Shown: positions 24,637 to 38,000 of the stretch, piece after piece | How positions within the stretch are numbered: position 1 is the stretch's first letter | Layout of the letters: every line of letters starts with the position of its first letter | Source: Sinonovacula constricta | Lineage: Eukaryota > Mollusca > Bivalvia > Cardiida > Solecurtidae | Direction: 5' to 3' | Assembly: GCA_007844125.1 (NCBI GenBank) | Contig: CM017567.1 | Span: 7,802,529-7,866,528, forward strand | Length of the DNA: 64,000 nt | Made by a program: the position numbers and the translations under genes | Notes under the pieces: generated by a model | Told to the model about the DNA's origin: nothing | What the model saw: only the letters and a program-made list of their open reading frames with translations | Databases searched by the model: none

Positions 24637-27600
24637 ATGGGAGCTAGAGAAATAGTGATATACACCACGATTGTTGTCATTTTGATTCCTGCCGTGACAG
24701 CATCACTGGGTGACAGATCTTACGTGTACCAGAGGTGTCGACAGTCCTGTCTTCAAGCTAACTGCACAGTGAACCAATTAGAACATTTCAAGTATATTTG
24801 CATTTTTTTCACATATTTTATTGTTGTTTTTATTTCATCAAGCAAAAGAAAAGGTGTACTGAGTAACCACTAATTATTAGGCATTTCACAAAGTTGTCCT
24901 AAGAAATCAGTAGAACTCACTTTATAAGTTAGTTAAAATGCACTCTAGCAGGCACAAGTCCATTATTTTCTTTATCAAGATGGTTCATTTTTTTTGATAG
25001 TAGATCAACAAGGTTTGCATTCATTATCTCAAATATTTTGCTGTTTTTGTTTGCTATTTAAGACCATTTAATGACATTCCACATTCAGGGGTTTAAGCTA
25101 TAAAGTTTTGTAGTCGTAATGGGTTGTTTTGAAAGTAAATATTCAGTACTGCTCTTGTAGTGCAATATGCAGAGTATTAGCTCCAGGTTTAAAACCAACA
25201 ATCTATTATTTGGAAAAAAGTAAGAATTAATATTCAGAGAAGCATAGGATATAAATATACTACTCTATAATTCTATAGGCAGAATCAGCCATGGAGTGAG
25301 CGTCTGCTTCAATGGAGCTGTGCAGATGAGTGCCAGTATACTTGTATGTGGATCACCGTGGATGCCTTCCAACGAGATGCCCTCCCAGTGCCCCAGTTCC
25401 ATGGCAAAGTAAAATATGTTTGTCACAATAATATATTGTGTGTTTGTTTTCTAACTACCATTCCACTTGATTATCGGATGAAATAATGCAATTACAGTCT
25501 TGTCTTAAGGATGATTAGTCTCTGAGAGTTTTTAAAATATGCTGTTATTGCATTTGGTGTGTCTGCCCTATTTGTCCAAGATTTTTTTATATCTCTGCCA
25601 AGAAATGACAAGAAGAATTACAAGATTACAAGACTAGATCCACTTCTATGTCCTTTTTGTGTGTGGGCCTTATCATCCAAAATCTTGTAAAGACACACTT
25701 GCACTCCTGGTGGGAATTTTACATGCTGGGTCCTTGTTCTGTTAAGTATTATGAATAAAGGTTTCATTTTTAAAAGTTTATCCTAGTAATTTTCATTGCT
25801 TCACACGCTTATTTCACCATCATCCTTAACATATTTCTGCAGTGGCCATTTGTACGAATTCTGGGCATCCAAGAACCTGCGTCCATGATATTCTCTGTGC
25901 TCAATGGTCTTGCTCACCTGAGGATCCTTACCTATCGTCGTCTGGTCCCAGCAAGTACACCCATGTTTTATGTTTGGCATGGGGCAGCACTGGTAAGTTA
26001 CAATGAGTACAGGTTAGGGGTAATACATTTGGTACATGTCAAGATGTTACTAATTTTTAAGCTAATTTTTATTTTTGTTATATCTTTGTCAGGTTTTTTT
26101 TCTACAGCGAAAATGAGGCTTGTCATATTTACAGCTTACTAAGTTATTCCCTTGGCATTGCTAGCCAAATAAGCGAGAGGCTGAGCATTGTTTTACCTAC
26201 TATTTCTTGAATGTTTACTGGTATATTACTCTTACTAGACACATTGCATTGTCTCATCTTTCTTAGAGAGTAGGTAAGTTTGTATATCTAGGTTTAAAAA
26301 GTGATTTGTTTTTCCCAGTTCTGTTTAACAATTGTGATGAAATAAACAAATAAGAAATAAAAAAGATATTCTTTATAAATTGTACATGTGTATATAAAAT
26401 GCAGGGGAGATAACTAATATATTTCGTTTAAATGGGGTACTTTGGTGACATGGAAATTGTCTCCATTGTTTGTTAATATTCGAGTTATTCCAAGCAGTAG
26501 GTTGGTCCTTTAAGTTAGAATTCTTGGACTCAATGCCTGTTCTTTTGTAGTTATTGCAATAACAAACAGTGAAATTTATTGTTATGAAATTATTATGTGT
26601 ACCACATCACTGGTCAAAGGAAACTGGAAGTGTCAAATAGAAAGAAATGAAAGTTTTTATACAAGAGTCAAATCATGACTAACTGACTAACTACAGTAAA
26701 ATTAGACATCTTGTCTGTCAATAATTGTTCATAATCTCTCTTTTTTAAAGTTGCTTATTTGGAGCATTAATTGACTATTGAAGTATATTCATTTCAATCT
26801 TTACATATAAGTAGCCCTTGTGAAGAGCACAAGAACAGTAACATTTGCTGAAAAGAAAAATGTATGCAGCTTCCACACTTGCCACAATCAAATTTCTCAT
26901 TTTCATGTTCAGTCAAACAGACATCGTTTTCCATAAACTATGTAACTATGTGACAAGTGTGTACAATTAACTGTACCTGTTATCATTTACAGACGGCCAT
27001 GAATGCTTGGTTCTGGTCAACAGTCTTTCATTCCAAGGATACAGAGTTTACAGAGGTAAGATCTGGAACAGCTCTTCTTCTCCAGCATATTCTTTCATTT
27101 CTTTGTTATTTTTATAAATATTTTCCCCCAGGATTACACAGAAAATGAAGATTACAAACATAACATAAACCATACATCCAAGTGATATAAATGGGTTCCA
27201 TTTTTTGACAACAATATGAACACAGGAGTGACATTTAGCTGGCCATTATTATACCAAATATAACAGCTCTACCTGAAACTTCAATGTACTTGTATATAAG
27301 GATGATACTGATGTAGCAAAATTTCGTCATTAATTTCAATTTTTCAATGTTAAAATGTTCATTACATGTTTCTTCGTTTTTGAGACAGTACAATGCTTTA
27401 TTAACATTATTTCATATATTTTTCAACTGGATGACTCTCTCTCAAGCAGTTAACAAAAACCTTTTAAAACCACAGAGTTAAATTTTAAACTCATCACACC
27501 ATTATTACTTTAGCAGAAATTTACAATAAAAGGGAAATAACTGTGGTAAAATTTATTTGTAATAGATATAAGATGCAGTACAGGTTAACTCGTGCATTTC

Positions 27601-28374
27601 TTTTTCATTTAGGCAAATTAATTAACCAGTTAACTAGAGCAATTTCATATGATAGCCAAACAACAAAAATAATGATGGCCATGTTGGGAACTTATTTATG
27701 TCTCTTGACTCTAAATGGCAAAGATACATGTAAAACCATACAAGTTGATTAAGACTGTGTGAAACTGTCCAAATATTCTTAGGAAGAGAATATGTTCTGC
27801 GATAATGGTTGTCCTCAGTAAAATGCACAAATATACAGAACAAAAGATCAAGCAACATTTAGTATCTAAATCCATGGTAAGGACTTAAAGGGAGGTAAAT
27901 GACAATTGTTTATTGATTTTAGTTTAATCACAAGTTGAAATTGATTTAAACAGTCATAAAAGTTAAAACACTGCATGTTGTTGTATCATGTCTTGTTACC
28001 CTGTGTACCATTTGCTTCATTTGCAATGTGTTCATCATATATATTAATAGACATAATATGTAAGAAAGGGTAACTTATGCATGTGTATATGTAAATAGCA
28101 TTTTACACACTTTCACACTTACACGTACATGTATGTTTTATTTATTATCATTGTATATATTTCAGATTGTCTTTGTATTTTTTTAACTCTGTATTATCAT
28201 TAGCCTCAGAAGTTTTAAATTAGTCATTGTAAAATTGAGATTTTTTTGTCATTTCAGAAAATGGATTATTTTTGTGCCTTTTCTATTGTGTTGTATAACA
28301 CGTTTACCTTGGCCTGTCGGTAAGTTTATTTACTCAGTATGTATATATCATAATTATTGATGATTAGGAAAAAA

Positions 28375-28406
<32 letters not shown>

Positions 28407-30920
28407 GAATGATGAGAATGATGATGAAGATAAATTTATTGAACAGTCATAAATTAACGTTGGTCAAAAAAGGTAAAAAAATAGTTGAGCATTTAAATAT
28501 TTTTAAAGTACAATTTTTGTTGTTTTATAAATGCAGTTTTAACAATTTACTGGATAGTTAAGACAAAACTGTATACAGTTGTGTTTATAACTTGTACATT
28601 CCTTTGCTGTAATGTCTCACTGAAGGAATTATAACCTATAGGTTAAAGTAGCCTGGATGCTGTTGGTATAGTTTGCAATTTTAAAACATCTTTTTTAATA
28701 AAAAGAGAAACTTTATTAAAAACACCATGGGTATTGTATCAAAATATTTCTACTAATTACTTGTTTATAATTCTATGCTATATCATGTCCTTTTGTGCTT
28801 TCTGGAAGCAACAAACTAATTATAAGGTTTCTTCTAAGATTTTAGTCATTCAAAGTTTATCGACATAGGACTTGATAAAACTTTGTATGTGTAAATATAT
28901 CCGTCGAGCTGGTTGGTATTAAGTATATAAGAGACTCGGTAAGCTAAACTGCAGTGATCAGGAAAGAATTTTTGTATATTGGGACAATGTCTATTTTCTT
29001 AGACAAAATAAGTTAATTAATGTGACATTTTCAAATGTTAATGTGACATTTTCTAAGTAATGAATGTAAGGTTTTAAACAAAATTTTAAATATAACATAA
29101 CAACTATAAGTGTTTTATTTTGTTTTCAGTTGTGAAGCTAATTTATATTTACAATGGAACTATTTTCCTCTTTAATAATTTTATTTGGCATTAATTCTCA
29201 TTCTAACATAGGTATTGACCATGATTTTAAATGCATGTATGTATAATGTAAATGGAAGTAAGAAGTGCTTTTAATTCAGAGGAACAATATAGGGAACATT
29301 TTCAATATAAGGAGAAAAAGACCATGGTTCTGTAAGTAGGGCACTCCAACCATAAAGCAGTTATGTTATCGATTTTGTTTTTGAGATACATCGCAGAACC
29401 ATTGGCGCAGGTCAGCTGGAAGACCTTCCCACATTAAGTCCTTCACCCTGAATGGGATTTGAATCCATGTGGTGGAAGGCTTAGCAGTCATATGGTACAA
29501 TAGTACACATTCTTGAGGAGTGCTTGTGAGTTGCTTGTTGGGCATGTGGTTATTTATGGAAGTTCAGCAACAAAATTCAGCATGCCTGGGTGAATGTAGT
29601 TGGTTTTTGAAAGGGAATGTGTTAGCAGCCCTGTTAGATCTGCTGAGCATTCACCCTGACAGGTTCTGGGTTTAAGCTTCATACTAGCTGCCACATTTCC
29701 TCTATGTCACAGCAGTTAAAAAAAGTAAATAATTGATTTCTGGTATAAATATAATTTTTCTGTTACATTTTAGAGTGCTGGGCACCAAAGATTGGCGCAA
29801 GCCTGCAGCAGTTGGACTTTTGTGTGTTGTATTTTATATTCGCCATATACAGTACCTCACATTTGATAGGTTTGACTATGGGTATAACATGAAAGTCAAT
29901 GTGGGTGTAGGTAAGGTATTTTCACTCTTTTCATAGATAATAAGTATCAACATTTAACTAATTAAATTACAAATATTAACTATTATTCTTCATGCAACAA
30001 TATGTTTATCAGAGGAACACTTTCCATTGAGAGACCTTCAATTATTTAGTGTTCATTGATTAATCAACATTTGAAAATGTTAGTAAAGATAAATACAAAT
30101 TTATGGCAAATAATTCTTTGTACTGCAACTACAGCCTTGTTGAACATGGTTGGTTGGCTGTGGTTCTGCTACAGTCACAGACGTCAGAGATATGTAAGGA
30201 AGGCGGTGTTGTCTATAGTGGGGATACAGCTTCTGTTGTGTCTGGAGCTGGGAGACTTTGTGCCCATCTGGTGGACCCTGGATGCCCATGCTCTCTGGCA
30301 TGCAGGCACACCCCCTCTTGCCCTGCTTTGGTACAGGTAATGTCATCCCAATAAAAAAAAAACTTTTCCCTTTCATTTAAAATACACAACATTAATTTTA
30401 TGGTGTGTACAACAAAGCACTCAGCTTACAGACAGTTTTTTCCCCAGAAGACTCAAAATTTGCAGTTAATTTGTAGAAAGGCAATTTGATTGCTTCGATT
30501 GTTTGATAAAACTACTAGCACTTGTCAATACGTTTTCAATGTTTGGCTTTCTCACATGGTCAGTTTTGCAAAGGCACTATTATCATGATGTGTAAAATCC
30601 AAGAAATCTCATAAATCTGTGAAAAACAGTCCAAATGAAAATATTAATTTAAAAATTCTGAAGAAGTGTCATAGGTAAATTATAGTCTTTTTTTTTATGT
30701 TTTTATATGTCAGTTTTATTGCTATTAATCATTACAATCTGTTGATATATTTTGTAAGTGTTGTTGTTTTTTTCTGTAAAATGTGTAGATTTTCTTGGTT
30801 TTTTTTTTAATTTTTCATCTATGGTATTCAAAATATTTAATTTTTTTCTTTGCCAGTTTTATCATCGATGATGCTCAAAGTCTGATGTCATCTCATGACT
30901 TACCTCAGAAAGTGGATTGA
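24637..30920 (+). CDS. PGAP3: PGAP3, post-GPI-attachment lipid remodelling protein (PER1 family)
   Basis: Golgi multi-pass membrane protein of the PER1 family, needed to remove the unsaturated sn-2 fatty acid from GPI anchors. Exons: 24637-24791, 25279-25408, 25843-25992, 26993-27055, 28258-28319, 29774-29910, 30135-30336, 30857-30920. All are bounded by AG and GT and join in phase to 320 residues, which I recall as the human length. Seen: an N-terminal signal segment (about residues 5-22); a Cys-rich lumenal part (RCRQSCLQANC, CADECQYTCMW) as in the family; then PVPQFHGKWPF, IQEPASMIFSVLNGLAHL, MNAWFWSTVFHSKDTEFTEK, RFDYGYN and LDAHALWHAGTPP, whose His and Asp residues are the conserved family positions. 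Several hydrophobic helices follow the first third. The start is the only Met before the signal segment. Confidence 0.95.
28373..28432. repeat. GAT trinucleotide microsatellite in a PGAP3 intron
   Basis: An almost pure run of GAT units with a few GAGAAT interruptions, about 55 bases downstream of the donor of PGAP3 exon 5. Confidence 0.95.
29390..29510 (-). repeat. tRNA-derived SINE-like fragment in a PGAP3 intron
   Basis: GTCCTTCACCCTGAATGGGA followed by TTTGAATCC resembles the segment TTCGTCCTGACATGGGCTCG of the SINE at 51640. On the minus strand it gives a B-box-like GGATTCAAATCCC. The copy is decayed. Confidence 0.45.
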
Positions 30921-33060
30921 CATGACAAGGATTTATTGTTGAGTCAGAAACATAAAAGAATGTTTACTTTGTTTCACTTCCTACCAGCATGTTTGTCAGA
31001 CATGTGCCAAAAATAACTAAGGATGTACATTATCTGCAGATGTGAAATACAGAACTGAACAGAATGGGATGTTTTATTCTCACCAAGAACCACTGTAATT
31101 TTTTCATTTTGTAATTAATATGATGATGTAAATTATTGTGTAAGTCCTATAAAAATGTGTTCTGTCAAATACATATGGCTCCAAAATGGCCTGACAAATA
31201 TGAGGGAAAGGGGTTCCAGCTTTTTGTTTACAGTGATGGTTGCTCACCTAAAGTGTAAACAGTCAATTAGAGTCAGAGGATTGTTCAGGTTTCTAAACAT
31301 GAAGGCCTTATATCTGTTACTGACCTTTTTATTATATCTGGAATGTAACTTGAACTTTGTTAAAACCCTACTGATAGATGATGTTATTATTATTGTTGTA
31401 TGGTTGGTTAATTTTTATGTTGTTGTTTTTTCAAAACTTAGATGTTTACATTGTGTTCAAGTTTGTATTGTATAACAGTGTTTGTACTTTCTAAATGAGA
31501 GCATTGTAATATCGAAAGCTAAATAAACGGCATGAGAACTATATGTAGTCTGGTGACTTTTTATTAAAAAACAAATGGAGTAGCCTTTATTCTGACAATG
31601 TTATTATGTTGTTAAAATTTAAGATTGAGAGACTTTTTATACAAATGATTGGTTTATTGGATTATTGGAATTACATTTGAATCTGACCAATCAGACTGAA
31701 AACATGTGTGCTTAGATTACTAAGACAACTGTTTGGTAACCTAGGCAACAAATGCAGAATCCATTTTACATTTGCTCTCAATTTTTTTAAGCAGCATGCA
31801 AATGTAGATTTGATTCAAAATTACACAAACCTAGGATATATTGAAGGAAAACATTTACCTAATCCTTTGTGCTTAGGAGCCTTGTCCATGAAGTACTATG
31901 CATGTTTACATTCATGTCATTATGTACCATCCAATGTGCATTGCATATCACAACAGCTAACATTTTACTAGAACAAATATTGACCTGGAACCACATTTTA
32001 AAGAAACCGGAATGAGAGGGTTTTACCAGGTTTGTTTTATTTAATGAATGTCTACATTGTGTCTTGTATATTATATACAACTACAGCAACTTTCATGCAT
32101 AAAGTTTACTTATATGTGTGTGTATTATCAGAAGTCACAAATGCATGTTGTAGTCATTGTTCTGCATGGGTTATTTTTTGTCATTAAATATAAGCTTTGA
32201 TTTATAATTCATTTAATCTTTCAAATGCTCATCAAAATGCTTTTCTAATGTTGTAAAGTATGATATATAATCATAAACTTCTTTAAACATATTTGTATTA
32301 ATCATTTCATCTTGCATGGTTTTCATTACTTTGTTTTGTTGTAGAACAATCATCTATGCAAGGTGCTCAATATTGTTAAAGGTTACTGTTTTGTATAAGA
32401 TCTAACATAGATGTAGGTTGTTGTTCTTGCTTCTAGATTTTATGGAACTAAGTAACTACAGAAGAACCTTTTCATAAGCAAAACCATGATTTTTACCGAT
32501 TTATTTCCTTTTACTCTGCATTTTGTCATCCTCCAAATAATGTGTTTATGCGTATCGTTAAACAAGCAATTTTAGAAAGGAATTCATGTACAGTACAACA
32601 ACTTGTGCCATGCTGTAACTAGCTTCCTTGGTTTGACATACATTAAGAACAAAACCTACTGCAATATTTAGTTGATAAGACTTCTATCTTTTAAATTATA
32701 GTACTTTGAAGGTGTTATTGTCATGTGTTCATGAAATTTGACACTATTGTTACCTTTGAAGTATTTGTATATTAAAAATATACTAGCATTATTTTTAAAT
32801 TGAAATATTGCATAGGATAATTTTATGAGAGATTGCTCTTTATAAGTTTGCCATTTTTTATTTAATTATTTTCATGAACAACAATGTTATATTCACCTTT
32901 ATATTATTTTATTGTTTTATACTGTTTGTAATAATGTAAATGGAAATAGAGAAACACCTGAAATACTGTTATAAGTTTCTTCTTTATTTATTGCCAATGT
33001 ATTGATATGTGGACATTTAAAATAGTTAATGTAGACTATGATTTGAGCAATAAAGCTTCA
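30921..33060 (+). other. PGAP3 3' untranslated region and downstream sequence
   Basis: Two polyadenylation signals could end the transcript: AATAAA at 31522-31527 and AATAAA at 33049-33054. Without transcript data I cannot tell which is used. Open frames here are short, AT-rich and unrecognised. Confidence 0.45.
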
Positions 33061-35024
33061 TTTCATTATTGCAAAATTCAACTTAATGGCAAAGCCCTGT
33101 TTCCCACTTCCCCTTATATTTCTATATAAAAATGCACCCTTAAGACAAATTCTTTTAAGATAAATTTTTGTTTGACACAACGTGTGTATGCATCCTGGCC
33201 TCGTAATTTCACTTCATTTTTTTTCAGTCATTTGACTTGAAGACCAAAAATTGTCACCATCACCAAATTCACTAGTTTGCTAAGTTGTGAATGTGAGGTG
33301 AAGAAATGTGATTGGTAGTCCAATTGTACTCTGCATCTACACTTCAGCCTCAGCAGAACAATTAACCTTTACATTCACATTAAACTTGACTATAATTTAG
33401 AGTCTATATCTAGGGATTTGCCAAAAATCATTAAACATGTCTCTTCTGTTGTTGTTTTTTGCTCAAGAAATGTAACATTTAAGATAGTCGATTCAATGGT
33501 TGTTAATTTTACTTGTAATTCTGAAGACTGCTGATCATGCGATTTTATCTTGTGATTTGCTAAGGACTGAAACTTAACAACAGAGCAGTGATGAAGATTA
33601 ATTTTTTTATCAGTGCTGTCTTTGCATGTGATCATATTTATGTAAGTGAATCAAAATATTTTGAGATTCATTAAGATTCATTTTCTTTTTTTTCATTTTA
33701 TTTATCTTTTATCATTAAAATATTTCAATAAAATAACAAAAAAAAACCATTTAAAGTACCGGTATACTTCAAAGTCCCATTAACTTTGATATAACGGGAA
33801 TCAAACTGTATATTCCTATCCCAATGATTTGAATTATATTTAAATTTAATCCTATTGTAAACATTGCTGGTGAATTAACATAAGAAGTAATGTATATTAT
33901 AACTTCAACATTTCTAACATCCTGAGCCTGTATGACAGTATAAGATTTCCAGGATCTTATGGGGGCGAGGTGGGGGTGCAACCTTGGGGTCAGGTGTTGT
34001 AAAACCCATTATTGTCTTAGCATGCCCATGCCTATGTGTTTATATTCCAAAGCATAAGTGAAGGGGAGAAATATAACAAGCAGGCATAATAATGAATATT
34101 TATTAGCTTGTAGAAGATAAAATCATCTTCTGAAGTAAAGATTTAAAAATGTATCACAGATCAATGTCCACCAGACAATATATACATGTACTGTTGCAGC
34201 CTAGTCTTGTGTCCTGCAGAGGGTAAACTGAACTGTTCATACAATAACACCACTCAACTTACAGTCCCTAACATACTATGTCAATATATCTGACCAACTG
34301 TTGTATGTACAAGAACTTGACTCACAAACCTAACAAACAATCTCATATATATCTGACCAATAGTTGTGAGAACACAATTAAAACAAAGTGCCACAAAATA
34401 CTGACCAACTAATATTTATATTCCTCTTTCCTATTTGCTTACTTTTTAAGGATTAAGTTATTTTTTAAGTTGACAATATTTGGAGTACATTAAAGGGACA
34501 TACTTATAAAAGTTTTGTATTTTTTTCTTGAGCACCAAATAAATAAAATGATTTAAGTAACTTTGAAAATTAGCTATGAGAAGATTTTGTAATTGTCAAA
34601 GATGATATACAAATGCACAAGTTACAGGTCACAAGACATATAATGAAACAATAAAATCATACTTTGATACAATTTATTTACACACTTAACATGGGGAAAT
34701 TTGCGATTATTTTTTTAATGAAAGGTTCACTTTACTTCAAATGGCAATATTTTGTCCTTAAAAACCTAATAAAAAGGGTCTTAGACAATATTCTGATGTG
34801 CATATAAGATAAGAATCGTTTATAAACACTGTTCAAATATCAAATAATGTTCATGATTTCTTAACATCAATAATATAGAAATAAAAAAACAATCTGTAAC
34901 ATATAAATACTTCCAATAACTCGTATGATTATCACAAAATATTCCATAATATATGAAACAAACATAAAATTAATTTTAAATTCTTTAACTGAAATATCAA
35001 CACCAATCAACAAGAATCAATAAT
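33061..35024. other. Intergenic, tail-to-tail between PGAP3 and CFAP210
   Basis: AT-rich sequence without a recognisable gene or repeat. The CFAP210 3' untranslated region should occupy its right part; TTTATT (AATAAA on the minus strand) at about 34676 is a possible signal. Confidence 0.4.
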
Positions 35025-38000
35025 CTACCAGACAAATCCCAGCCTCTTCTTAGTCTGTACATCATGGATGTTCTGTTTAGTTTCCTCAGTTGAATCACGC
35101 TGGTAGTGGGGCATCTGTTTCCCAGACTTGTCCATCACCATGTAGCTGGGCCGGATACCACCCTTCCCCTCAAAGACTGGCCCCTGGCCTCCGCCATGTC
35201 CTGGCAGGGCAGCCTTGCGGAGTGGGTAGGTGTTGCGGCCGCCCTTCTCACAGTGGTCGATCACCTTGGTGGCATACTCCTGGAACTGTTGCTCCTCAAC
35301 TGCCAGAAGCTCCACATTGGCCTTGTCCAGTGCAAAATTCTGGGCCCGCTCCTCATGCTCCTTCTGCTTACGCGTGTCCTAGAAGGAGAGAGCAGTGGTT
35401 TATTTACACATGGATAATATAAAAGTGACAATGTTAGAGATGCCTTGGACAATAACTGGTAACTGGTTAGATTTTGGATGGCTTCTATTACAACTTTTTT
35501 AATGATTAACTTCAAATGGGCAAAACATAAAGTAAAAGCACTACCCTGTTATAGTTTCTCAAGGATTATGAATGCAAGTTACTAGATATAAATTCACTTT
35601 TGCACTGTAGCTGCAGAAGCCTCATTATGACCACTTTAGCTGCTCAATGATACGTTTACTGGACTTATTTACTTGAACAATTTAACCACTCCCAAAAAGC
35701 TAAAAAGAAACAAAAATTAACTAACCTACTAAGAGGTTTATTCGCATAGAACTAGATGAACACTAATATACTCATTAAAAGTAATAAATATATGGTATGT
35801 TTATAAGCACACATACTACTTGCTGCTAACTGCATAACCTCACTCACCAGTTGGTTTAGGTGGAACTGTGCCAACCCACGGTTGTCCTGGAACTTCCTGG
35901 TCCTCTTCTCCTCTTCGTTCCGTCGGAAGATTTCATCAGCGGCCTGTCGGATACGTATGGTCTCCAACTCTTGCCTCCTTTCCTCCTTCTTCTTTTGCTC
36001 ACCTTCCTTCATCTGTATGTGCAGATATAGTAACAACTTGTACAAACTAAGTAATACTAATATTTAAAATAGAGTTTCTGAATAAAATAACAGTCTTAAC
36101 AAGGTCAACCCCAAAATAACTTCATCATAAATTTATATAATTCAAGTATCAAAGAGTATTTAAACTCAAGCTGACATCATTCTTTCATTATCACCATTTT
36201 ATGATAGAAAATTTAATTCCCATCACTACTTAAAGCATTTGCTGAATATATATTTAAAATGTTCACAGTCACTGAAATCAATGAAATATAATTCTACATT
36301 TAAAATTATGCCTTTACTCAGCGTTGACTTACTGAGTCCTCAACTGTTGAAGCTTCACATAACTAATTTATTTCCATGCTTAGTATTCAAGAGCAATACA
36401 AAGGTAGCAATGTGAATCTAAGACAAATAACATGTAGGACAAGTGCTGTCATAAAAAGAGGTTTAAACATATTGATGTGGGGCTGAAGTATTTCTTTTTG
36501 ACCTGGATTGTATGTGCCAACAGTATATTTACTTCATTGTTTTGGTGTTTTAAAACCAAACAGAAAAAATCAACAAAAGACATCTGTACATGGATAGTCA
36601 GAAGTCCTAATTGTATTATTTGGTTGATTATTAGGGGATAAAATCCTACATTAACGTCCATGCATCAGAATAAATTTGTTATCTATTTAAGCTCTAGAAG
36701 CCTGTTACCACCTACCTGTAGATTCCTGTGCTCAGCCTGTGACTGTATGATTGCCTTCATCTTGGCTTCCTTCTCTGCCTCCTCAAGAGCCCTCTTCTCC
36801 TCGGCCTCCTGCACAGCCTCGCGGATCCTCTCATCCTCATCATCCATCTTCTGTTTCAACTGGGCCGCAAGCTTTTCACGGATCTGCTCAAGGTGGCGCT
36901 GTTTCTCACTGTAACAACAATCCTTACAATAATATGGCTTGTAAAAGCAACTGGGATTTGTTAGGAAAAATTTAAGCATGTAACTAGATACAGACTTTAT
37001 ACATGTAAACTGTCTGTTGGATTTAGTATCCTACTAACAATCTTTAAGCTTCTCTTAGACATTCAACTGAAGCAGATGCAATGCTGCCTTCAGTGTGATA
37101 ACATGATGTTCATTACTGATACAATATAATGCCCAGTCACATTATCCAAACTCTGAAAAACTAGTTCTGAAACTAATCCTTATAATTGTCAGAGCATAAA
37201 CAAGAGACTTATACCACTGCCAGCCTATACAACTGTTGCAGGTTGTGGCCAAAATGTGAAACTGGGCCTTTTCATACACAGATCTTAGTAAGTTATTATA
37301 CATCTGTTATAATATGCGATAATGAAGTCACTAGTCTAGGTAGTTTGGCTTCTCTAATTAAAAAAATAAATTGGATTTCAGGATTAGTGCCCAGTCTGCC
37401 TCTTCTTATGATATGTGTTTATTAAGTTGGTAAAATAACGCTGAGTTTTTTTTACTGTAATTTTAGGTATGACAAATGAAAGGTACACTTACGCATGCAA
37501 GCTCTTTTCTTTCTCAGCTCGCAGCTTCATCATCTTCCTTTTGGCTGCAGCAAACATTCGACACTCTTCATCTTCCTCCTACAATAGAATAGGTTCAGGA
37601 TATCATTGCAATCACATAAACTTTTATAGCAGTAGATTCCAACAGGCACCTATTTCATCATTGTGAGTTAAAAACCAGATTTTTTTTCTTCAAAAGTAAA
37701 AGATTTCTAGCTACAGATCATTACAAATTATCAGTGTCATACTTAATAATTGCATAGTACTTTTGTCATTCTGTAGCCAAATGGAAAACAGAGATATGGC
37801 GTGACTTGATTATCTGCTGAAACTTGCTGATTTGATAGCAAAGGCCCAGGATTTCAGCAGTGCATCTGGTTTTCCCATTCTCACAAACACATCATTAAGT
37901 TACTATAAAAATCAAACAAAGACAGGTTAAACTCACATCTTCTTGGTTCTCCTGCAGCTTGCGGAGTGCATCCTTCTCATAGATCTGTTTCCTGTTGTCA

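Noticed and set aside
30101..30376. Alternative frames over PGAP3 exon 7
   Set aside because: Only one frame continues in phase across both splice sites and matches the PER1 family.
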